Source of the DNA: Vigna angularis | Lineage: Eukaryota > Streptophyta > Magnoliopsida > Fabales > Fabaceae | NCBI RefSeq assembly: GCF_016808095.1 | Contig: NC_068980.1 | Span: 1,674,001 to 1,738,000 of the forward strand | Length of the DNA: 64,000 nt | Direction: 5' to 3' | In this document: one piece after another, positions 46,601-59,371 of the stretch | Position numbering within the stretch: position 1 is the first letter of the stretch | How the letters are laid out: every line of letters starts with the position of its first letter | Position numbers and translations under genes: made by a program | The notes under the pieces: model-generated | Databases searched by the model: none | Seen by the model: the letters and a program-made list of their open reading frames with translations, nothing else | Told to the model about the DNA's origin: nothing

Positions 46601-49600
46601 AATATGGATATATGATAACTAATTTTGTTAAAGTCATAATTAATATTACCTTTGAAATAACTAAAACATAATCTATTTAACTCAATCAAAGTAGCATTTA
46701 GGAGCAATATTTGAGTACCTTATAAAGAAATTATCGTTTTGTTTGAAAAAAACAAATGAAGAGCATACACGTGTCATATCTAAGTGTGTAACAAAGAAAA
46801 TTTTAAATTTGATATAAATCCCTGATTTTATTGACAAACAATCTGACAACTAAATTAAATAGTTGATGATATTTATAGTCTATAAACCATTTATAATGTT
46901 CATGAAGTTTAATTTTTATTTAATTTAAGATGGTGATTTTTTATTTTATCTATTGAAATTTCATTCTGAAAACATATACATAGAGAAAACAATCTCCAAG
47001 ACCAATTAATATTTGTATTCAAAATAAATAAATAAATAAAACAAACTTAAAATAAGTAAAATAATATTCTTATTATTAGAACAAAAGTCACAATAGAAAA
47101 AATTATATATAAAAATAAATTCGTTTCCTACCATTTTACTTTTTTTTAGTTGTGCAACAACATTCTTTCCTCATTTTTTTATTATTTTCTTAAAATCCAA
47201 TCAATTCATAACAAAACATAAATCATTAAAAGAGTTAAAGACACCTAATCATTTACCACATAAACAGTATTATATACATAAAATATATTAAACTTCTGAA
47301 TGGAAGAACAAATCACAACTTACTCATACACATAAAAATTTCAAAATGTATCTATTTCTATAATCTTGATTAAAAACTACAGTTGTATGATAAATTTTCG
47401 TTTACTAGAGGTGTAGCATTTGAGATTTAAAAGTCACATCAGGGAAAATCACGTGCAATAGTGAAAAAATTAAACTCATAATTTAATTTTCTAAATTGAT
47501 TAAATGGATCTTATGTTTTAAGTAAGTTTGAGAAGGGATATAAAAAGGAAAGAGGGTATAATTAATGGATATGAAAGTGAGGCTCCCAAAAAGCTTATAC
47601 AATGCATGTCGAAAGTGCTTTTGGCCAATTTTAAATTTTTACTCAAACAGAAAAAGCATATATAGTTGCCAGAAACTAGCAATCATTCAGAAGATGAAGA
47701 CTATTAGACTAAGCAAAACCATGTTTTTGTTAAGCTGCTGGACTTGCAGTTGGCAAATTCCAACGAGTCGCCGCGTTCCAAATTCAGTTTAATCTAAATA
47801 CGTTTCTTCTACTTTCACAATACTTATCCCACTTCTTTTTCTTTTCTCTCTTAAGGCAAATTATTGGTCATAATCCATTCATCAAAAGTCCACCCAGATA
47901 CAATTTAACAAAATCTCTTCCTATACTTATTCATATCTATATATATATATATTTTGTTTTCATTTCAAGACCATCCAATAATATTATTAGAATTAATTAC
48001 CAAATATTATTTGTTTTGAAGTCTTTTTTACTATAAATTTATCCTTAAAAAATATCTAAAAAGTAAAAAAAATATATTTAAATTATTTTAGATCTTAACT
48101 CTTAAACTATATATATATATATATTAGACATTGTATATATATGATACCAAAATAAAAATGGGTTGATTTTAAAAATGGTATAAACTTAAAGAGTTAAATC
48201 TATAAAATTTAATAGAATAAATGATCGGTTCAATATGACATGTTTTATTTTTAGTATAATAAGAAAAAAATAACTTCATAAAATAATTTTAATTTTATTA
48301 ATTTTGTTTAAATTCCATTAATATTTAATTATAAAATTAATAATAATATAAAATTACAATAAATCATTTTGATTTTGATATTATGATGAATATATACTTT
48401 AACTCAATATTAAAAAATCAATTTATAAAATAAAACTTATATTTATTTATATATTATAAATTAATCTTATTTATATACTTTGAACGATAAAAATAAATGT
48501 ATTCAATTATTATATTAAGTTTAAACAAAATTAATAAAATTAAAGGCTTTTTTATAAAAAAAAAATCACAATATTTTCTTTATTAAACAAAAACGAAATA
48601 TGTGAATATTTATTGTATTATTTCCTTCAATTGATATTTATAAACAGTATATTTTACCATATTGAAATTTTCTTATTAATTTACATCTTTTGTTATTTTA
48701 GACCTTAAAATGGTAAGGGTTTAGTATGCTTTTCTTTGAGTTATGACAGAGGATTCATGATGGATCATCTGAGAATCCAGAAATAAAGGTTTGGATAACA
48801 TGAAGTCTTATCCACTTGGCGGAATACATTTTTCTTAGAATCGCTTTTCTTATAAGAAAATAAAGATTATGATTCTCTTCAGAATCTAGATTAACTCTTC
48901 CTTAAGAATGTGTCTCCGTTGGTGAGTGGCAAACACACCATAATTGTTCGTAGAAAAATTAGGTTATCCAATGGGATGCTTAAAAGTGCATAATGAAGCC
49001 AACAATCAGGCCCACGAACATCTACGTCTCAATATGAAATTGGAAAGAAGATGCTTATTCAGTTGCTTTGTTTTCTTCTCCAGTATTATAATTGCACTAC
49101 TTTTTCACATGTGATTTCTTTTTCTGGTAACAATAATCGTGATTCATTCTTATTAACTTGTTTATCTATAATGGCAAACACAAGATTTACATAGAAAACC
49201 AAAGCCAAAAGGCTTCACTCTTCCATTTACTTTTTGGAAATTTATTCATAATGAACATTTTACAACCATCATATGGATAAAAAGTAATATGTTTTGAGAT
49301 GCTGTTCATCATAAAGCATTACTTTGATTAACTTTACTTAATTTTGGTTAGGATTCTGTTTTTTTGCAGTCCAATGGGTGGGGAAATTTTGGGGAAGGGG
49401 ATACCACTTTTTCTTTTATCTTCCCATGCATTACTCTTTTGTTTATGTTTAAAGTGTTTCTTCATGTAATTTCTCATTTTTCTCTTTACACTCCCGCACT
49501 TTTTTAAAATTTCAAAACTATTTCTTGTATTTCAAAACATTTTAGGTTTCACTTCTTTTCTGTTTTCTTCAACAGATTTTAAAATTTGTTGAAAAAAAAA

Positions 49601-50312
49601 ATCCTTTAAAAATTTTAAAAATTCGTTGAAAGATTTTCCAAAATTTTTAACTGATTTTAAAATTCTTTAAAAGATTTTTCAAATTTTTAACGAATTTTGA
49701 AATTTTTTCAATAAGTTTTTAAAATTCAGAATTTTTTTTCTTCAATAAATTTTAAAATCTATTAAAGAATTTTTTGAAAACTTCAATAAATTTTAAAATC
49801 TGATAAAAAAATATACCTTTAAAATGTGGAGATGCAAAACGTGTGGAGTTGCAGGAAGAAACTATCTTTTATTGAAAGCTTTATTTTATCTTCACATCTC
49901 TCTCACTGGACAGCTCCTTCATATTTCCTCTTTTTTTCTAAATTATTTTCCATTAACAATTTTCTTAATTGTCTATGTTGTGCAACCTCATTGTTTATTT
50001 TTTCCTAAAGCATCACCGATATGATCGAACTATCGAAACATATTTTCATTGAATATCTTGATAAAATGAACTTCTGTTGAGTGTCTCGAAAATAATTCTA
50101 AAAGAATTAAAAAAAGGGGTGTCAATACGACGGGTAACGGGTACAATTCTGGTCTGGACTTTGCGCATTTTTGCCCAGCAGACTATGGACAGACTTCTTT
50201 GGTGCTAAAATTTTGGGTCATATAGAGTCAGTTTGAGGTTCAACTTTCTGCATTGTATAAAAATCTTCACTCATCTCCTTTCAAATCGGAATATAACAAT
50301 TATATTTTGCAT
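43664..50312. other. Long AT-rich intergenic region
   Basis: No convincing gene. A 75-codon frame at 47565-47792 (MDMKVRLPKSLYNACRK...) matches nothing I know and has no good promoter context. A diverged tandem duplication lies at about 44940-45575. Imperfect A/T-rich repeats with TTTTAAAATTC and TTCAAATTTTTAAC cores fill 49560-49810. Confidence 0.55.
44940..45575. repeat. Diverged tandem duplication, unit about 310 bp
   Basis: Two adjacent units share an A/T-rich first half with AATAAAATATAAATTAA segments. Their second half has CAAATATTTTTATTATCCT versus CATAAATATTTTTATTATCC, then GTATGAAATTGAA-type and AATATGTGCT / AATGTGTGCT segments, in the same order. Confidence 0.55.
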
Positions 50313-51896
50313 TCAATAACAAGGACAACATAAAGAAAATTTTAGACAAATCAGGACATGACACACAAGGGTCAAAATCATGGCCAATAGGACTTGCAAG
50401 CCCAGTGAAATAGTTCTTTCCCCACTGTTTTGAAAATTGGTCTTGTTGTTTGGCGGTGAATATAGGAAAGCCATTGAAATGCAGTCATCTTTCTGCCCTT
50501 TAAATATTGGTCTTCCAATCACGTGCTTGTACTGCCCATCACTCAACATCTGAAACAAAGCAATGCAAAGCTGCTTAATTGGAGGTCAACTACAAAAAAG
50601 CAAAAGTTTATCACTGTTTTGTGAATTAATTTCATTTTCTTTGTTCGAATAATGTGCAGAAACCAGAAATTGAGAGAACCTGAGTTTGGTCTCCGGCGGT
50701 GATTACAAGGGCTCCTTTTTCTGGAAAGAAAGAGAGCCAACCTTTCTTAGAGTAAACCTGAAACTCAGAAGACCCGCCACATAGATGCAAGCACAAGCAA
50801 TGAGAGTATCGGTTTCCCCTCATCACCATTCTAATCACATCATAGTTTATAGAGTTAGCACATTGTCCTGACGTCTTATCAGAGCAGTGCTTATAAACAG
50901 AACAAACTGTCCCACGTTCATGCCCACCAATCATCTCCACAGAGTCTGCAACTTTTGGGGGAGAATCTTCGAATATCACTTGCAAAATTTTCTCGGCCAC
51001 CTTCTCTATCCTGGCCACAAGATTCTCCATCTTCTTACTGAACGTTGAAGAAATTTAAAATCAGACTAATTTAAATTCACGTCTTTAGCGTCATTTGATT
51101 TAACTAAATCTATTACATTAGCCATTGCTCTTGTGTAACATTAACCTAATTAGATGACAATTATATATGGACATCTATTCTTTCAAAATTTAACTCCTTG
51201 ACCACTTTTTTTTATTATTAATAAAATAATAATAAATATAAAATTTAGACAGTTTTGTTATTATTATATTAATAAAAAAATTGTTACATGATTGTATTTT
51301 GAAAAGAAAGTGTCAAAACATATTTTTCAAAATTACTAGAAAATGATTGTATATGACTAATATTTCATATATTGGTAGTGAAATACCCTAACTTAGCTAG
51401 TAGCAACTGAAATGAAATGCATGCTAAATTAATTAATTAATTAACTAGTTTACTTGAAATTGGAATATCCGGCTGCCGAAACTTGCTGCATTCTGAGGTT
51501 GAACTCCTTATCTCTTCCCCAGACGAACTCGTCATCTTCCTCGAAACCCCACGGGCTCTCCGCTGACCTCGTCACGCCGCCTCGCTTCTCCGGCGGCACC
51601 TGGAAAATTGAGATGGAAGCTTCCGCCGGCGACGCGATCACGTCCAGTGGAATCCCATGGTTGAGCAGCTGAAAGCATCCGACAGTTGCGAAAGAGTCCG
51701 AAATGACGTGACGAAGAGCATCGTCGGAACCTAAGGAGGGGAAGTCCACCTTTGGAAGCGGCTTTTGGTGGTTGTTGTTAATGTTGGGGAGACGGAGAGA
51801 GGTCTCCAAGAATCGGCGGAAAACGTCGTCGTTGGAGAGCGAGGACGTTCGCCTGGCAGTGGCCACAGGAGATGGCGGCGGGGCATGGAAATCCAT
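50313..51896 (-). CDS. 2-oxoglutarate/Fe(II) dioxygenase-like protein, probably inactive
   Basis: Three exons on the minus strand, 51896-51454, 51037-50680 and 50549-50313, join in frame to 345 residues, normal for the family. Residues about 47-90 (LPKVDFPSL, FATVGCFQLLNHGIPLDVI) are the DIOX_N domain; SPWGFEEDDEFVWGRDKEF follows. The C-terminal half keeps the jelly-roll strands (FQVYSKKGWLSFFPEKGALVITAGDQTQ, LSDGQYKHVIGRPIF). The HxD iron ligands expected before the FQVYSKKG strand are not present (SHCLCLHLCGGSSEF), nor is the usual second His and Arg-x-Ser. It is likely a non-catalytic relative; a hydrophobic C-terminus (LLAMILTLVCHVLICLKF) could be a membrane tail. The start at 51896 (MDFHAPPPSP) was preferred to a Met 10 codons upstream. 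Confidence 0.82.
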
Positions 51897-54155
51897 TGCA
51901 GTCCGGCAGAGAAGAGAACGAATCAACTTTTTTCATTCATTTGTGAGTGTTGTTTTTTGTTATTAAAAGAAGAGAAATAACAGTGAAGCACCATTCCTGT
52001 CTATAATCACCATGTCCCACCTTGCTTACACTTTACACTATGACAGACACATTTCTTCAACTATAAAATTATTTATATTAGTGCTTTCATACTTAATTAA
52101 CCTTTTAATTAAATTTAATCTCCATTTAAATATAAAACTAGAACTGAAAATATCCTGGTTTCGTTGGCTTTGTTCCCCAGCTTTTTTTTTTTTTAATTTA
52201 TAAACGTACTTTAATATGCGACTTTATTAGCTGGGAACTTATATATGGTAAAAATAAGAAATCTTTTCAAATAAACCTAAAAGAAATTAATTTTTTTTTC
52301 TTTTTGAATGGATGTATCATCTTAAAGAAACGTATATGAAGTAAGTTTGATTTAAATTTTTCCATGGTATCGTAGAAAATATGAATGTTTTACGAAGAGT
52401 TGAGAGATAAATGGAAGAGGGGGAGGGTGCTAACTTTCTTAGGATGAGGGGCTTGAATAGCATATTCGGAGTGGCACTAGCAGTTATCAAAAAACATTCG
52501 TGGAAGTTCAATAGCCCAACAAAAGTAATCGGCCCAGTTTTTCAAGCCCAAATTTGAACTTCGAAATCGAAGATTAGCCCCAAGAAATAATGGGCACACT
52601 CAAGGAAGAAGCTTCCTGCATCTCCATATGTTTCTTTCTGCATCCTTAAATAAAACACTTCTTTTTTCCTTGACAAATACAATCAATATAATTCAATCCT
52701 ATGAAATATTGTTTTAAAAAATGTTTTTCATCTATTTATATAATATAATTTATTCATATATTATAATTTCTTCATGAATAAATCAAACTATAGATGTTTT
52801 TCTAGGAAATTAGAAATGAAAATGAAATTGATTTTAAAGAAACTGAAAAGGAAATTCGTATTCTTTCAGAGATATTAAATATAAAAAAATGAAATAAGGT
52901 GTCATAAAGTTGAATAAAGATTATACCAAATCAATTATATAGTATAAATTCAATGCCCACAAGAAGCACAAACACAGAAAAGCTGTTCCATAGATTTTAT
53001 TTCAAACCATAACCTTGGTTTTGGAGAAAAAATGTATAACTTTTGACTAAATGGTTGTGAAGCATTATGAAATAGTAGAACGTGGAAGTTTAATGTTATT
53101 AGTCATAAATTGGAAAAACAATGCCTCTTTACTTTAGTTTGTCTATCATTCCATTAAGCACTTCCATGTCAAGTGACTTCCACAGTTGAAGAAAATTATT
53201 ATTAAAACTATTTAATTTACTTTTTTGCGATCTCATTTACATATGACATGCTAATATTCATATAAAAAAATGTTTAGAACCCAAACTAACTAATAAATCA
53301 AATCTAATGAAGTGGAAAATTCTTACTATGAGTCCAAAGTAACATTTAACATTTTTAATAGTATATGCACTATTATCCACCCGATTATAAATTGATTTCT
53401 TGTTATATTTAACTTTTTTGAAAATGATAAAAGAAGAAGATAAATTACTAAAAAATTATTTGCTAGTCATTTCAAATCAGATTGATGTAACGGCTTCTAG
53501 AAACAAAGAAGAAAACATTCACATTAGTTATACGTGCATCACTTATTTATCTACTTGGAAAATAGTATTGACAAAAAATATCTTCTTAAAACTAGTTAAC
53601 TGAGAAAAATAATATGATTGGAAAAACAATTATTATTATGTGAAATTCAAATATAAATAAGTAATTTTTTTTAAAAGCGAGTATAGATTTAAGTGAGTAT
53701 TATTTTTTATTGTGATAAGAAGATCTTTTTCTAGGATTAAATTATGATGTAAATATTTCTATATTGTATGATTATCTGGTTAACTCAGAATTCATTTAAA
53801 CGATTAATTATAGGACGAAATCAATGGCATTTCATTTTTATGTTAATGTGGTAACATCTTAGAAATTATGTCATTTGTAAGAATATTAATCTTAATATTA
53901 ATTAATTTAAAAAAATATAACTATCATCAATTGGGTAATGATTAAATTGTCATTAATTAAAGATACAATTCAATATTTATAAATATAAGTTTAAGATAAA
54001 AAGATAAATTAATTGTTTAAATTTCTAAATTTTTACAGTAATTTCCTAAAATATCAAACGGTTTTATTAGTTAAGAACAAAATTGGGAGTTAGACATTAT
54101 TCCTATATCATTAAATTTGATTTCACATCGGAAACCATATCTATTAGAAAGAATG

Positions 54156-54206
<51 letters not shown>

Positions 54207-55338
54207 GTTGTGTTGTGTGCCAGCATATCGGGTAAAAGACAGATGAAAGCGTGTGAGTGATGAATCATGAGTCGTAGAACTGCATATCACAACGTACATA
54301 CATATAGATACAAATTAACATTATAATAATTAATATTATAAAGGTAACATAATAGAGTTCTACCATTCTTATATTTCCATGTTATTTAATCTCCCGTAAT
54401 AATTGTAAGCAACACTAACTATGGGATTAGCTTTCTTTAATAGTTTTTGGTGTACATGTTAGTTTTATCATTTTGTATTTTTTTTTCATTATTTCATTTT
54501 TTAAATTTCATGGTTCAAAAAAAAAGAACTATCTGTAATAAATGGTATTGATGAAAAACCGAAAACTATCAATAAGAATTAAAATATTTTGATGATTATT
54601 TTTCATTATAATAATATTCATAGTAAGTTTTTCGAACATAATAAAATAAAATTCACACCGTCAATGGTTGATTTTGATTGACACGGTCTAAAGAGGGTGA
54701 CAACCAAGTCAATCCCCTTAAATTAAACACCTTTTTTTTGTCTTTTCATTAAAAAAAATTAACTTAAAGAATAAAACATAAGTTAAAGTGTAGGCAAACT
54801 CTATGTTGATAACTTAAAATGATAAATCCAAATTTATTTTCGATTAGCTAATTAGAATGTATTGAGTTAGTGAGTTCTCAGCTTCGTTAACTCGACCTTT
54901 CTTTTACGATGGGTCAATTTATATACTTGAACGTATATTTTAAATAATTAACAGTTTTAAGATTCTAAGATAAAATCATTCCTGCTTTATGATTGCTTTT
55001 CTAATTTTTAATACATATAATTATTTTAATAACTTAACCCCACTATTTAATTCAAAAAAGTTAATTAAAATTGGATTTGATGTATGAATAATTCTTTACG
55101 TATAATATAAATATTTATCAACACTCGTGAATGTTGTTTCTATTTATCATTTTATTATCATATGTTTATCTCTGTAGATACTATATAGTATATAGTCTCT
55201 GTATTACTTTCCTTTAGAAACAACATTAATTCCAGTGGTCAACTGGTTAAATTTCTTTGTCGGGTAACAATAGGTCTCCTAGTAAAGAAAAACAACATAG
55301 GCATAAAAATTATTAGGATACTTTTATGTAATTATAAG
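51897..55338. other. AT-rich intergenic region
   Basis: The first bases hold the leader and promoter of the minus-strand dioxygenase-like gene; no TATA box could be fixed. No other gene, RNA gene or transposon end was recognised. An AT microsatellite lies at 54159-54201. Confidence 0.55.
54159..54201. repeat. AT microsatellite
   Basis: Uninterrupted (AT)n run. Confidence 0.95.
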
Positions 55339-55343
55339 TAATG

Positions 55344-57817
55344 AGTGAGAACCCATTTAAAACCCATTAAAAACTCCATTTGAGTGGACGTCAGATATGT
55401 AAGCGATCGGAGCGTCTGAAGTTCAGAAAGTAGAAGACAGGTGTGTGATGCAGATTGGATGTTCGGTTTTGACGGCAGGAGTAAAACTGAAACTTTCAAA
55501 TTTTTGTGTCACTTCTCTGCATGCACCATCCATCTTCAACCTTCTGAAATCTCCTCCTTCTCTCTAAGATTTCTTCATCCTCCCTCCACAAAATCTTACT
55601 CTTTTCTTCCTCCGATCATCAAACAGACCACACCTGAGTACTCCCGGCGTCGAGGGCGTTCGTTTGAACCGATCAGTTTTTTATTCCGAGCTGGTAAGTT
55701 CATCTCTCCCTCAGCCGTTTGTTTTCTGTTGCATGCAAACCCAGATTTTTGGTTGCATGAGTTGATCCTCTCATTCTAAGTATTTCTGGTCTTGTGTTTG
55801 ATTTAGTTTCTTAAGGCGTGACTGTAGAACGCTAAGGTCTCTGGTAGAGGCGAACCATATGCTGTATTTGTGAACGTTCAGTTACGCTTAGAGGTAAGGG
55901 AAGCTTATATAATTTAATTTTATGTTCGTTTTGAATGGATGCATGTTCGTTGAATTGCTGAATGAATATGATTGTTGCTATGTTTTTTACTGTATGAAGT
56001 ATGAATATTTACTATGATATGGATGTAGGAAATTATGAAGATAAATGTTGAGAAATGAATTGATATAAAGAATTCTAAGTATGTAATTCCATATGAAAAT
56101 TGATGTTCGTCACTGAAGGTCTTTGACCGTTCGATTTTCTTGTGAACTCGGTTGGAACTGGATTCTTTCATTTGGATGGAATTCCAGTTGAGGACCGAGC
56201 GTCTTCGTTTAGTAATATTTGTATATAAGCGTTTAACCAAGGATATCCGTTCTTTGGTATTCTGTTATAAACTTAGGTATATCTATATGGATTTGTATAT
56301 TTCGTTCATTCTTGAACACTAGTTAAATGGTATCTTATTACATTTATCAAGTCTTTCTTCTATAAGTTTATTAGTGCTTGGTCTTACATCAAGCGCTCGT
56401 ACTAAGTAGTGCTCGGTCTTACACCAAGTGCTCGTCCTAAGTGGTGCTCAGTCTTAAACCAAGCGCTCGACCTTGATTCTGTAATTTAATTTTTAAATAA
56501 GAGCATTCGGCCAAAACCAATAGCGTTCAGTCTCTACAGTGCTCGGTCTTCAACTAGCACTCGTTCTCCTTGATGTTAAACTCATAAATAAGCTAAGTAT
56601 TTATAGCGTTCGGTTTCTTCATATAATTTCGTCACTTATTATTATTCGATGTCCTACAGTATCAGTTTCTATTGTGTTCGGCCTAGAGTGTTAGTACTCG
56701 GCCTAGGCTTTACGGTGTTCGGTTTGAACTATCAAGAGTCAGTTCATTAAATTGGCTTACTTGGTAAATAACGTTCGATTCTATTAGCCTCTGGGAACTA
56801 TTATTGCATTCGGTCCCTTTTACAATAAGTGAGTAACTCTCTCGATTTGATCTGTTTTGAGTTGGAGACATCTCGGTCTCACTCCAAGTTTTCAGTCTCG
56901 TTCTGGGTTAAAAACTAACGTTCGATATTTGGTATCCTACGGGATCTTTATTTAAATTGGTTAAGTTGAAGTTTTAATGATGAAAGATGATGGAATATGA
57001 TATGGATGAAATGACTTTGATTATGAAAGAGTATTTCGGGGAGGAATATCTCATGAATGGATATTGGAATTGGTAAAGTATGAATGTGGGCACGCTAAGC
57101 TGGCGGTTCATCCTGATATTCCGTGATTACTCGTTCTCACGTACAGAAGGGTAAGTCATGTGTGGGAATGGCAGGAGGTCCTAGTCCTTATGGTTAATTT
57201 GGACAGATAGGACTAACCTCGGGTGGCAACTGTTAAGGGTATCCCAGTTACTACATCACCCGGGTGCACGAACGTCGTAGCTACACAGAATTCATACAGT
57301 CCGAACAGTCAGAGTCTAGTATTGGGCTTTGCATGAAAGAGTTAATGATTTATCTTGTTTAGTTGATTGTGTGAAATATATGTTGATACTTGAATTAAAT
57401 TACATAAGCTTACCCTATTTCCTGTCTTGTCATGTATTCTCGTTCGTTCGTCCTTGTCATTGCGATGATCACCCTGTGGGTGGGAGCAGAAGGAGAAGAG
57501 TTGCTGGAAGAAGCATTGGAAGAGACGGACGTGAAGGTCGAACCTTAGGACGTTCGGTCAGTTGTTGGCCTACTCTTTTGTAGGAGCGTTCGGTCATGCG
57601 TTTACTTTATCTTTTGATTTGACCGTTCTGCATAGGAAGAGTTATAAGTCGTTCGTCCTATATTTGTAGCCATTTGTACAATTTTAACTCCCTGCTATTT
57701 TTGTAAGGTCGTTCGGCCTTAACCGTACGTCTTATCTTTTGTAAGAACTGAGCTGTAATATTATTATATGTGATCATTCTATTATATGGTTTTACACTGT
57801 ATTTTTGGGATGTTACA
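55344..57817 (+). mobile_element. CGTTCGGT-rich solo LTR-like element, copy 3
   Basis: It begins AGTGAGAACC (TGTCAGAACC in copy 1) and ends GATGTTACA. It is flanked by perfect 5-bp TAATG duplications (55339-55343 and 57818-57822). It carries the same leader, GGTAAGTTC and GAGGTAAGG sites, CAAGCGCTCGTAC units and conserved block (about 57065-57335). Its position is more than 33 kb from the others, so the family is dispersed and not a local duplication. Confidence 0.75.
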
Positions 57818-57822
57818 TAATG

Positions 57823-58464
57823 CAATAACGTTTATTGATATATTTTCAAATGAGATTTGAATCCATCAAATTAACACTATTTTTATCTAAAAACATTAAA
57901 AATAAACTTACACTCATACTTAAATTTTGAAAAAAATACTTTAAAAAATGAGTGCTTAGGATTGATGTTAATGTAATTTTCTTTTTATATGGGTTTAGCT
58001 GTCTGCAGAGAAAATCCGAAAACGGCATAATAACTTAGTCAAACTTTAGGTTCCGTGAAGATAAACTCAAACTTCATTGTGAATAATTTTCTATTGCATA
58101 AAAAAATGTTAAGTGACACAAGGCAGTGAATCTTTCAGAAGTAATACTTTATATATTGAATAGTTCAGTTTATAGAATTAATCGATTTTTTTCCTGACCA
58201 GGTCCTCAAAGGCCATTCAGAGTCTTAAACAAATGTCAAATTACGAGAAAATCGTTCGTTCCATTACTTATCTTCATAATAATTTTTTATATCATGTTTT
58301 GTTATCTAATATTCATCTCAATAATCTTGCTGCATTTTATTCTTGATAGGATTATACTTGACCAAGTTATTAGTCATGTTTCATGACGCTTTATTTTTTG
58401 CTACAAATCAGATATACTAACTTTTTATTTTTTATTTTTAAAGATAGACTAATATTTGAATAAT
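57823..58464. other. AT-rich spacer, no gene seen
   Basis: About 640 bases with no recognised motif. Confidence 0.5.
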
Positions 58465-58641
58465 AATACTTTGAGAACATTTTTTTATAACATTTTAACA
58501 TCATCTATATGTCATTTTATGATTGGTCTAAAATTATTTTACAATTAATAATAATAATCATAAATACCAATATGGATCAATCACATAATGATACATAGAT
58601 AATCTTAAAATGTTGTAAAAAAAATGTTATCAAAATTATCC
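58465..58641. mobile_element. MITE with long imperfect inverted repeats
   Basis: The first 60 or so bases (GAGAACATTTTTTTATAACA... to GATTGGTC) are nearly the reverse complement of the last 60 (GATCAATCACATAATGATAC... to TTGTAAAAAAAATGTTATC). At about 177 bp, nearly the whole element can fold into one hairpin. The target duplication is unclear, so the superfamily is not assigned. Confidence 0.65.
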
Positions 58642-59371
58642 TAATTATAAAGTGCATCAATAACGTGATTAATTAATTGGAAGAATATTTTCCAATATTT
58701 TTCATAGTAACGCATATTTTCCGTACAAAAACAGTGTGGGGATATACTGTTCAACGTTCATGTTTGAATGATCCGTCTTTCTTGCATTTAGCACACTACA
58801 CACATAATAAGTCGTTAATTAATTATTCATCAAGTGTTTCATTTGAATAAAGGATTAAGACAAACGACAATTCTGCCACCGAACCAATCTCTCTCTTGGT
58901 CTTCTCTCTCCATTCTCTCACTCATTTATCACATATACATCTATATATGCATAATATTCTTTCCATCATTAGACTATATACAACACTTTCTTCATACCAG
59001 AAACATTTTACTGGTTTATCAGTTCCAAATCTTCTCTCATGAGTGGAAAACATGTAAAAGAGAGAAAGAAAATATGAGGGAAAGATATCCACAAACTAAT
59101 CTTTTAGTTTCAACCCCCCAACAACCAAACTTTCTTTGCTGAGCAGAGAAGTTGAAGTTCTATAATCCAATACATTCATGTAAGTACTATATTTGCACAA
59201 TACACTTCATAAATCTTTTATGTTTGATTAGTTTGAAATACGGAACCAGAAAACTGGTATTCTCATCTTTTATCTTTCTTTTTTATGTTTTTTCTTTCAT
59301 GGTTGAAACATCCTTGTTGTAATTATGTTGTCATGTCATGTCTGAAATCCAGAACTGCAGAGAGAGATAAA
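58642..59371 (+). promoter_or_regulatory. Promoter and leader region of the ABCG gene
   Basis: CT-rich stretches (58890-58925) and TATA-like runs near 58942 and 58973 lie here. A TGCAG at 59355-59359, just before the ATG at 59372, could end a leader intron. None of these is certain. Confidence 0.35.

Noticed and set aside
47565..47792. A 75-codon frame MDMKVRLPKSLYNACRK...
   Set aside because: No recognised domain, no convincing promoter, and length within chance for AT-rich DNA. Listed only as a possibility in the intergenic entry.
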